Positions 14,145 to 22,010 of a DNA stretch of 64,000 bases are shown here, piece by piece. The stretch is from Paralichthys olivaceus (taxonomy: Eukaryota; Chordata; Actinopteri; Pleuronectiformes; Paralichthyidae): contig NC_091110.1 in NCBI RefSeq assembly GCF_024713975.1, positions 15,839,501 through 15,903,500 of the forward strand, in the 5' to 3' direction. Position numbers and translations under genes: made by a program. Under the pieces are notes generated by a model. That model did not search any database. It had not been told where the DNA came from and saw only the letters and a program-made list of their open reading frames with translations. How positions within the stretch are numbered: the first letter of the stretch is position 1; the number at the start of each line of letters is the position of its first letter.

Positions 14145-14325
14145 TTCTAGATTTTTGGGGGTGGGGAGCGGCGGCTGGTTGTGTAAGCGTTTTCCCCCCG
14201 ATGTTTTTTCCCTGATGTCCTTGATGTTCCTCTGCACAGAAACCCAGCAGCCTCTTGGAGAAGTCAGGGATGCTATGTTTATGTTGAAGTTTACTGTAAA
14301 GCCGATTGCAGACACAAAGTCTGGA
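14145..14325 (-). repeat. Dispersed repeat copy B (inverted relative to 11725-11905)
   Basis: Minus-strand sequence matches 11725-11905 over most of its length, with the ~30-bp core at about 14205-14236. A 60-codon minus frame here is a by-product of the repeat and has no recognisable domain. Confidence 0.6.
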
Positions 14326-14600
14326 AAATGTTCCTGAAGTTTACTTTCATGTATGAAGGAGGCTGCAGAATGTTGTCCAGGTCAGACGCACTCACAGGAG
14401 AATGTCCTGAACATTCAGGTTCAGGGCAGAACACACAGCGTGATTTGTAAATTCTGCTGCGGAAATCTCGTGATTTTGTTTACAGGACATCAACACAGAC
14501 GTCGGCAGAGGCTCTTGAATCTTTTTGTCTTGTCACATGTGCTCACTTCAACATTTTTAGTTTGTGGGTTTCCTCTGGAACAGCATCCCACTGGATGAGA

Positions 14601-15528
14601 GTCCGAACCCCTGCAGTCGCTCCAGTTCTTCACCTCGTTACTGATCTCTGGTAAGTTGTTACATGTTCTTTGACGGTCTCATCATTTGCCACCAGCTTCA
14701 GGTGCCCTTGAGCAATGACAGAAGTGGGCATGTGCCGAGGGCCCTGGGAGTTTTTTTGTTCTTTTAAATATTGAAGTTAACGTGATTTTGATAAATGTTG
14801 ATTTACAAAGTTGATTGAATGTTGAACTTGATTAACAAACACATTGACAGATTTAGGGGACATATAGAATTCTGGGTGTAGTGAATTTGAACTTGGTGGA
14901 GGTGTGCGCTCTACTGCATGTCCTTCGATGTGCTGCAGATCTATTGCAGTGAAGATTAAACCAGAAGATGTCCGTGACAAACTGCCCTCACTTTGTCAAT
15001 GCAGAAAATGAAGTAAACTTCCACGACAGGAAGTCAAGATCCCTGAAATACCTGCTTCTTCTTCTTCTTTGCATCACTACAGTTGAGATAAGGACGTTGG
15101 TACAGGAGAGTTATCAGTTCCAGAACCACTGCAGCATTTCACCACCTCTCTCTCTCCCTCTCGTCCTTCACTTCTTCTCCCCTCCTCTCTCTGCTGAGTC
15201 CCGCCTCATCACCTCTCTTTCTCTCTTCCACACTCCTCTTGCGTTCTCTCATCTTTTTCACCCCCCTACTGCTGTATCCTCTGCTCCCCCCTCCTCCCCA
15301 CATGTCTGTCTGTGCGAAACTGGAGCAACGTCTTAATCGAGGCTCAGAGACGTGACGGGAATGTCTGAGCAACCCCCGGCTCTGCAGTACACACACACAC
15401 ACACACACAAACACAGCAACAGACACATTCTGCTTGGCAGCCAATTAACAACCTGCAATCCAGTGCCAAAGGAATAACTGCATGTTGATGAGCTGGAGGC
15501 TGTGTGTGTGTGTGTGTGTGTGTATGTG

Positions 15529-15599
<71 letters not shown>

Positions 15600-16762
15600 G
15601 CGTGTGTGTGTGTGATGAGCTGGTGGCCATCAGAACCACTTACACAGATAGAAGGATATCTCTTTTATGTGTTCAGGGGAAAAAGGGGGATTATGCTGCA
15701 TTAAAAACCATCTCCAGCAGGGACTAACTAAGACAGGAACAAGGAAGTGTGAGTTTGTGGATGACATTTGTGTGTGTGTGCGTCAATAAATGTGTGCGTG
15801 TGTTTGTGCACACAAGCAGCATCAGAAGAACAATGCAGATGATTTACATGGAGCTGAGCCTTGCTTTCTCCTCCTCATCCTTCCTCTGTTTCCGCTACCT
15901 TTCGTTCTCCTCCTCCTCCTCACTTCCATCCTGCCTTCACTTTGGGGAGTTCATCCAAAGGTGAACGCTTGACTAAAAAAAAATCCCTCTTTCCCCCCCA
16001 AAAAAACTCCTACATTCTCTTTATGTGTCAAAAATATTGACACCAGCCTTGGCACAATCCCTGAGCAGCGAGCGCTGTGTTTGCCAGTCCAGGTTTCATC
16101 ATCCATCTTTTTTTCTTTTTTTTTTCTTGAGAGATGGAATATGTTGAAAAGAAGACTGTGGGTTGAAATCTGCCTTCTGTGTTGTTCTTGCCCTACTTCT
16201 CTGCACAGCCCACAGTTTCGGTCTTTGCTGCGCACTGTCTGGGTAAATAAATATAAAACAGGCAATTAAAAACAAGTGAAGACAATGATATTTGCAGGAT
16301 CATTGTGTAATGAAGATTTATTATAGCATTAATATGGTCGTGGTGTTCATTTTGAATGAATCTACAATAATCTGTACATGTCACAAAAAATAACACAATG
16401 ATTAATAAGAGGGACACTCATGAATTAATCAATTAAAATTTAATTGCTGTTAATTAGAGGATGAAAATAACTGACAATGTCAATGAACTGAGTTTTTTTC
16501 ATGTGCGTCAGTGTATACATTTGTTTTTATGAACTCTGATGACAACTAGTGGTGAAGTGCTGGGATAGCAGATTAGTTACTGCAGTGTTGAAGGGAAATA
16601 TTCCGGTAAAATTAAGAGTAAGGAAATGCTGCTGTCTGCTGGAAGTGTGTGTATATTACAGGAGGGAAGAGAAGAGCTCTGTGTTTATAACAAAGAGAAT
16701 GTGTCAATAATGTTTCATGCCTCTGACTCAAACTAATATTTAAAAAATAATTTATTTCTGCA
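14601..16762. other. Gene-free stretch with microsatellites
   Basis: No coding exon recognised. It contains (AC)n at 15389-15409, a long (GT)n at 15500-15614 with a few interruptions, pyrimidine-rich tracts at about 15140-15300 and 15870-15940, and an AT-rich stretch after 16240. Confidence 0.5.
15500..15614 (+). repeat. Interrupted (GT)n microsatellite
   Basis: About 115 bp of GT broken by TATG, TTTG and CGTG interruptions, typical of an ageing dinucleotide array. Confidence 0.95.
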
Positions 16763-16864
16763 ATGTCACATTTGCTTGTTTAGTCCAGACAAATGAACAA
16801 ATATAAACAAATAGAGAGAAACAAAAAGTGACCTGCAGATTTAGAGATAACATCTACAAATCAT
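16763..16864 (+). repeat. 102-bp inverted repeat, left copy
   Basis: The reverse complement of this 102-bp block occurs at 18231-18332 with only one difference noticed (CATCTACA against CGTCTACA). The two copies flank the plus-strand hsp30 gene. The block is not itself part of the 1065-bp palindrome arms. Confidence 0.85.
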
Positions 16865-17120
16865 TCTACAGAGAGGTTTGAGAGGACGCTCTGTTAAATG
16901 TTTTAAAAGGGTTAGTGATGATGATATTAATATTTCAAGCAGAAAACTTTCCTTAAAGTCTTTTAAACTTCAAAGTTCAAGCAGCAGTTGTTCTGAGAAA
17001 GAATCAGAAAGAAATTGTTCTAAAAGGTCACAGAGTTATAATAGAAGTTGAGTTGACTGCGTTCATTCTGCAGCTTAGTGACATCTAGTGTTGAAGTCTT
17101 GCAAATGCAGGAGGCTTCTT

Positions 17121-17138
17121 GATCGTTCAGGAACGATC
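17121..17138 (+). promoter_or_regulatory. Palindromic distal heat-shock element of hsp30 copy 1
   Basis: GATCGTTC-AG-GAACGATC is a perfect 18-base palindrome around a 2-base centre and contains the HSF module nTTCnnGAAn. A further TTC lies just upstream at 17116. It is about 100 bp upstream of the TATA box and is conserved at 20176-20193 in the second copy. HSF binding is inferred from the motif. Confidence 0.75.
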
Positions 17139-17198
17139 CCGTGACGTCAGGAGTCCTGACTAACAGCCCCACCCAGTGGAGAGCCGTGGTAACGACTG

Positions 17199-17211
17199 GA
17201 AAGTTCCTGAA
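17199..17211 (+). promoter_or_regulatory. Proximal three-unit heat-shock element of hsp30 copy 1
   Basis: GAA-AG-TTC-CT-GAA is a perfect alternating three-pentamer HSE, the classical trimeric HSF1 site, 26 bp upstream of the TATA box. Its mirror lies at 20103-20115. Confidence 0.85.
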
Positions 17212-17236
17212 GCCTCTGGATCTCCTGCAGTCAGAG

Positions 17237-17244
17237 TATAAAAG
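17237..17244 (+). promoter_or_regulatory. TATA box of hsp30 copy 1
   Basis: TATAAAAG lies 96 bp upstream of the ATG and just downstream of the proximal HSE. This predicts a transcription start near 17265-17275 and a short unspliced 5'UTR. Confidence 0.85.
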
Positions 17245-17332
17245 CTGAGACCGTCCCACAGCTGAGACAGACAGAAACACAAGCAACACTGAAGAGACTC
17301 CCAACAAGACGACTCCACACTGAACTGTGAAC

Positions 17333-17971
17333 ATGCTGTGCTCTCATGGACTCCACTCTGCCCTCAGTCCATCCATCAGCTTCTACTGGCCTGTACGCAG
17401 CATGTGGCCTGAGGTCCAACCTCTGCTCCACCAGCAGGATCTCCTGCAGAGGAACCTCCAGCAGCTGTGCAGCAGTCTGCAGCTGATGGACACACTTCCA
17501 CACCACCTCCTGGAGGAGAAGGAGCGTCTCCAAACCAGCGAGGCCGAGCAGCCCGTCTCCTTCCAGCTGCAGAAAGAGGGACAGCACTTTGGCCTGACCC
17601 TGGACACTCGAGGCTTCTCCCCAGAGGAGCTGTCTGTCAGGCAGGTGGGCAAGAAGCTGAGAGTCAGCGGGAGGACGGAGAAGAAGCAGGAGGACGGGAA
17701 AGGCTCCTACTCCTACAGGCTCCAGGAGTTCAGACAGGAGTTTGATCTGCCTGAAGGGCTGAAGCCTGAAGCCGTCACCTGCTGCCTGGCTCCAGACGGG
17801 AAGCTGCACATCCAGGCAGCCAGAGCTCCCTGTGCTGAGGAGGTCGAGAGAGAGCTGACGATCGAGAGGAGCACGGAGGAGACAACCCAGCAGAGTGTGT
17901 GTTCACACACAGAAGACAGCAGCACGGAGACAGACGACAGCACACAGGACAAAGCTCCACACACGGACTGA
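17333..17971 (+). CDS. hsp30: Small heat shock protein HSP30, copy 1
   Basis: Intronless 212-aa small heat-shock protein of the fish/amphibian HSP30 family, an ATP-independent chaperone that holds unfolding proteins during heat stress. The N-terminal region (1-73) has the family opening (MLCSHG, then FYWPVRSMWPEV at 18-29) and a Gln/Leu-rich helix at 35-65. The alpha-crystallin domain spans about 74-163, with FSPEEL at 95-100, KLRVSGRTE at 108-116 and YRLQEFRQEFDLPEG at 128-142. The acidic Ser/Thr-rich tail (about 180-212) is typical. The ATG at 17333 is chosen because the frame extends upstream only by a GTG and an Asn codon. HSEs and a TATA box precede it, and AATAAA follows at 18137. A convergent copy lies at 19343-19981; the two proteins differ only at residue 169 (Glu here). 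Confidence 0.93.
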   Translation: MLCSHGLHSALSPSISFYWPVRSMWPEVQPLLHQQDLLQRNLQQLCSSLQLMDTLPHHLLEEKERLQTSEAEQPVSFQLQKEGQHFGLTLDTRGFSPEELSVRQVGKKLRVSGRTEKKQEDGKGSYSYRLQEFRQEFDLPEGLKPEAVTCCLAPDGKLHIQAARAPCAEEVERELTIERSTEETTQQSVCSHTEDSSTETDDSTQDKAPHTD

Positions 17972-18136
17972 TCTCAGTGCTGCTGTGAACATGTGCTGGA
18001 CATGTTTCTGTAAAAGAGATGAATGATGATTCTGATTTTCAAAGTGTCATCAACAAATACATTGAAACTATAGAAAGTATTTTATATTGATGAATAATGA
18101 TCATGTTTTTGTTTGGATGTATGAATAATCATATTA

Positions 18137-18142
18137 AATAAA
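18137..18142 (+). terminator. Polyadenylation signal of hsp30 copy 1
   Basis: AATAAA 166 bp after the stop codon, straddling the inner edge of the palindrome arm. The mirror position in copy 2 reads AATGAA, so this signal is specific to copy 1. Confidence 0.7.
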
Positions 18143-18230
18143 TGTACTATAACTACATCATTATTTCTTCTGTGTATTATTTAATTGTTATTTTAATTTG
18201 CCCAAATCATGAGCAGGTAAACTTGTAGGT

Positions 18231-18332
18231 ATGATTTGTAGACGTTATCTCTAAATCTGCAGGTCACTTTTTGTTTCTCTCTATTTGTTTATATTTGTTC
18301 ATTTGTCTGGACTAAACAAGCAAATGTGACAT
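18231..18332 (-). repeat. 102-bp inverted repeat, right copy
   Basis: Reverse-complement partner of 16763-16864, lying in the palindrome spacer. With the left copy it brackets hsp30 copy 1 and its regulatory region. No third copy is seen beside copy 2. Confidence 0.85.
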
Positions 18333-19133
18333 GATAATTCAAAGTACAGAAATACACTTCAGTATTCTGCTCACTCATGTTTGTCCTGTTATGATTATAA
18401 TATATTAAATAAGTTATTATTATTTAGAGGGTAGATCACGTCGACTTTATTGTTTGTAAAATATATTTATATAGTTTATTTAGACAAACATCTTCAATCT
18501 AAACTAAAGTTATATAAAGTTGACTCTGCTACTGTGAGTATTGATTTCCCAACATTCTTTGTTTGATACTTATAATATAATATAATAGGAGATCATAAAA
18601 TAACCTTGTGTCACTACACAGTGTTCATCTTCACTGAGGAGATTGTGAAACTGTGAATATTAACAGGAGTGAATTATTCTATCATTTAAAATTAAATTTT
18701 ATTGTTGATTTATCAAACACATAATTATTTTATCATACATAACTGATTTCAGAGGGAAATAATAAATCACATGTTACCTTCATTTGAGTTAAAGATTCAA
18801 ACCACCTTCACCAGGAACTTATAAAGCTCATGATTCAATAGGTGGAATTTAAAATATGACTCGTCTGCAGAACATAGAGAAAATAAAACCAGTACATGTT
18901 GAATCACATCCCGACTATCATGAAAGTAAGTTACCGAGTAATTGTCCGTGTTAATTCACAGTTAATTCAAGTTCAAACCTGTATTTAGAGATCAGGCACA
19001 AAGGAGCTGTCTTTACTTTCAACTTCTATATTTTTTACCATAACAAGACATGTTTGCAACCAAAATGATTTTTTTTTTTACCAAAGATCAGAAAAATAAG
19101 ACGTCAAACAGAAATTGTTGGATTTTTGGTGAA

Positions 19134-19139
19134 TTTATT
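19134..19139 (-). terminator. Polyadenylation signal of hsp30 copy 2
   Basis: TTTATT on the plus strand (AATAAA on the minus strand), about 204 bp after the stop codon of the minus-strand gene. It lies just outside the palindrome arm, so the two genes use non-homologous 3' ends. Confidence 0.6.
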
Positions 19140-19342
19140 GATTAAAAACAGAATCAGAAAAACAGAATCATTTCATTTAATATGATTATTCATACATCCA
19201 AACAAAAACATGATCATTGTTCATCAATAGTAAATACTTTCTATAGTTTCAATGTATTTGTTGATGACACTTTGAAAATCAGAATCATCATTCATCTCTT
19301 TTACAGAAACATGTCCAGCACATGTTCACAGCAGCACTGAGA

Positions 19343-19981
19343 TCAGTCTGTGTGTGGAGCTTTGTCCTGTGTGCTGTCGTCTGTCTCCGTGCTGCTGTCT
19401 TCTGTGTGTGAACACACACTCTGCTGGGTTGTCTCCTCCGTGCTCCTCTCGATCGTCAGCTCTCTCTCGACCTCCGCAGCACAGGGAGCTCTGGCTGCCT
19501 GGATGTGCAGCTTCCCGTCTGGAGCCAGGCAGCAGGTGACGGCTTCAGGCTTCAGCCCTTCAGGCAGATCAAACTCCTGTCTGAACTCCTGGAGCCTGTA
19601 GGAGTAGGAGCCTTTCCCATCCTCCTGCTTCTTCTCCGTCCTCCCGCTGACTCTCAGCTTCTTGCCCACCTGCCTGACAGACAGCTCCTCTGGGGAGAAG
19701 CCTCGAGTGTCCAGGGTCAGGCCAAAGTGCTGTCCCTCTTTCTGCAGCTGGAAGGAGACGGGCTGCTCGGCCTCGCTGGTTTGGAGACGCTCCTTCTCCT
19801 CCAGGAGGTGGTGTGGAAGTGTGTCCATCAGCTGCAGACTGCTGCACAGCTGCTGGAGGTTCCTCTGCAGGAGATCCTGCTGGTGGAGCAGAGGTTGGAC
19901 CTCAGGCCACATGCTGCGTACAGGCCAGTAGAAGCTGATGGATGGACTGAGGGCAGAGTGGAGTCCATGAGAGCACAGCAT
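19343..19981 (-). CDS. hsp30: Small heat shock protein HSP30, copy 2
   Basis: Intronless 212-aa HSP30 on the minus strand, convergent with copy 1. The domain layout is identical: N-terminal FYWPVRSMW motif, helix at about 35-65, alpha-crystallin domain at about 74-163 and an acidic Ser/Thr tail. The only amino-acid difference seen is Ala instead of Glu at 169, in the linker after the crystallin domain. The start is the ATG at 19979-19981, as in copy 1. The promoter is preserved: TATA box at 20070-20077, three-unit HSE at 20103-20115 and palindromic HSE at 20176-20193. Nothing suggests a pseudogene, so both copies should be heat-inducible. Confidence 0.93.
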   Translation of the reverse strand: MLCSHGLHSALSPSISFYWPVRSMWPEVQPLLHQQDLLQRNLQQLCSSLQLMDTLPHHLLEEKERLQTSEAEQPVSFQLQKEGQHFGLTLDTRGFSPEELSVRQVGKKLRVSGRTEKKQEDGKGSYSYRLQEFRQEFDLPEGLKPEAVTCCLAPDGKLHIQAARAPCAAEVERELTIERSTEETTQQSVCSHTEDSSTETDDSTQDKAPHTD

Positions 19982-20069
19982 GTTCACAGTTCAGTGTGGA
20001 GTCGTCTTGTTGGGAGTCTCTTCTGTGTTGCTTGTGTTTCTGTCTGTCTCAGCTGTGGGACGGTCTCAG

Positions 20070-20077
20070 CTTTTATA
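20070..20077 (-). promoter_or_regulatory. TATA box of hsp30 copy 2
   Basis: CTTTTATA on the plus strand, the mirror of the TATA box at 17237-17244 and the same distance from its ATG. Confidence 0.85.
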
Positions 20078-20102
20078 CTCTGACTGCAGGAGATCCAGAG
20101 GC

Positions 20103-20115
20103 TTCAGGAACTTTC
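20103..20115 (-). promoter_or_regulatory. Proximal heat-shock element of hsp30 copy 2
   Basis: TTC-AG-GAA-CT-TTC, a perfect three-pentamer HSF site, mirror of 17199-17211. Confidence 0.85.
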
Positions 20116-20175
20116 CAGTCGTTACCACGGCTCTCCACTGGGTGGGGCTGTTAATCAGGACTCCTGACGTCACGG

Positions 20176-20193
20176 GATCGTTCCTGAACGATC
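20176..20193 (-). promoter_or_regulatory. Palindromic distal heat-shock element of hsp30 copy 2
   Basis: GATCGTTCCTGAACGATC, the same 18-base palindrome as at 17121-17138, read on the other strand. Preserved intact in both copies. Confidence 0.75.
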
Positions 20194-20239
20194 AAGAAGC
20201 CTCCTGCATTTGCAAGACTTCAACACTAGATGTCACTAA

Positions 20240-21250
20240 AACTTGTGTCACTATTTTAAAATGCCACTTCACCCAGAATGAAATAAAGCTATTATCAGAT
20301 GTTAGAAACTACTGGAAGGAAACACGTGAAGTAAAAATAACTAGTAAGAGTATTCATAGAAGTAGAAGTGGTTGTTTACAGCAGCTTTTGGCTTGTAGGC
20401 ATATTTAATAAATACATATAAAATAAGGACATTATTAAATTGAACTCACATTGCCTCCATATCTTCTCACTCATCATAGTCCAGCAGCTCAGAGGTCCTC
20501 ATGTCCATAGACAGGATTTATTCTCCTGCAACCACATTACTGTGAAACCACTGTCTGCATATTAGTACTGAAATCAATGACGGAGACCAGACAGGGAAGA
20601 GAAAAGAATTTCTACTGCGACCGAGACATATTATCCCTAAGAATTTAAGAATTCATATTTGATTTATAATTTGTCCATTTACAAAAACTGCTCAGTGTGG
20701 ACACAGTGAGTCTCCCTGTCTTGTCTCTCTTCTCCTTTAGTGTCTTTCTCTCAATTTCCATTCTCCCTGGAGGACTCTCTTCCCATCTCCTGCCTGTCAT
20801 CCTCCAACAAAATAGTTCTTCCTTTGTCTTAATGCAGGACTCACCAAGACAAAAATGAATTTACTTACACATTTTTTAATATCTGAGTTCTGCAAGGTTT
20901 CGCTCATGTTCTGTAGAAAGCCAGGATCCAAAACATACTACAGAGTTTAAAAAAATCACATCTTTCATATTTGTTTTAAAAACCTACATGCAAATCAGAG
21001 CCCTTACTGTGACCAACACTTTTTAATGCAGGTGCATAGAAACACAACTGTGGATTTCCATAATGATCCAACTGACTGACCTCATACACCCTCCAAAGGT
21101 CAGACTACAAATTCTTTAAGTAATTTTTCACCTTTATTTTGAGTCCTTATCTGCACCTTTAAAACAGATTGTGTGGTTAGTGGCTCAATCAAAATATAAT
21201 TATATATACTGAATATTAATATTTAAGAGTATTTTTTTTAGAGACAAACA
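20240..21250. other. Gene-free AT-rich interval between hsp30 copy 2 and b3gnt2-like
   Basis: No coding sequence or clear repeat recognised. TTTATT motifs at about 20517 and 21134 could act as distal polyadenylation signals for the minus-strand b3gnt gene, but nothing distinguishes them from chance. Confidence 0.4.
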
Positions 21251-21256
21251 TTTATT
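21251..21256 (-). terminator. Candidate polyadenylation signal for the b3gnt2-like gene
   Basis: TTTATT on the plus strand (AATAAA on the minus strand), about 755 bp downstream of the stop codon. It is the nearest canonical signal I found past the CDS, so 21251-22010 would be the 3'UTR. Confidence 0.4.
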
Positions 21257-22010
21257 TACCTTACCATACATTTTTATAGCAATCCAGCAACACAACAACA
21301 TTAAGCTTGGTTCATCTCCAATTATACCTCATTCCTCATAATTTGAAGACAGCTGAATAACATTACCAGTCAGTTCTGTTAATTATTAGAAATTCATAAA
21401 AGGACTTGCTAGAATTTGTTGAGTTGTGTAAAATTGGGAAACTCTTTTTTTCCAGAACAAATTAAAAGATATCGACATGTGACCTTAATAATAAATCATT
21501 AGGAGACTTACAAAAGGCTCCACATGAAAACATTTGTTTCAGCTGATCAGGTCTAGTTTCAGTGTTGTTACCCACCCAACACCAAAAACTGGATATTTTG
21601 AAATGTACTCTTGGTTTTTGAGTTAACATGAGTAAAACATGAGAAAACAGAAATTAAATCATGTTCACCTGGGAACAGATCACAAAGACATTTATAGCAT
21701 TCTTTATGCACACGATGTCAGGTATTCCATTAATATCATCCTTACAGGGTCACAACATAAGAGTTTTGACCTGAAAGAGTACAAATACACAATCAGTATT
21801 GATTAAAAAACATTTGTGTAATGCCCTCTGAATAGTAGTACCCTTGAGGTAGATCAGTCTAGTTGCGTAACTCTTTGAAAGTTCATTACATGCGTCCATC
21901 ATTAGGCACAACCTGCTTGACAGGAAGATGGACTCCAATGTCCACATGTTTTGAAATGCGGTGGCAGCATTTCATCCTGTCCTCAATCGTATTTGGCAGG
22001 CAAATGAGCC

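Larger units (their letters stand above)
17075..18139 (+). repeat. Left arm of the hsp30 palindrome
   Basis: This 1065-bp arm carries promoter, 5'UTR, coding region and 3'UTR of an hsp30 gene and is the near-perfect reverse complement of 19175-20239. Differences seen are single substitutions with no length change. The outer edge begins TTAGTGACATCTAGTG; the inner edge ends at the polyadenylation signal. Confidence 0.9.
18140..19174. other. Spacer between the convergent hsp30 genes
   Basis: A 1035-bp AT-rich single-copy centre of the palindrome with no open frame of interest. It contains the right copy of the 102-bp inverted repeat (18231-18332) and the polyadenylation signal used by copy 2 (19134-19139). 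Its asymmetry stops the arms from forming a perfect hairpin. Confidence 0.6.
19175..20239 (-). repeat. Right arm of the hsp30 palindrome
   Basis: Reverse complement of 17075-18139, same length. The observed differences are substitutions: two in the coding region (one synonymous at codon 121, one Glu to Ala at 169) and a few in the promoter, 5'UTR and 3'UTR. The identity implies recent duplication or ongoing gene conversion. Confidence 0.9.

Noticed and set aside
19505-20083. 192-codon plus-strand open frame opposite hsp30 copy 2 (mirror at 17231-17809 minus)
   Set aside because: It is the antisense shadow of a GC-rich, codon-biased hsp30 CDS. It appears identically in both arms because the DNA is duplicated, and it has no recognisable domain.
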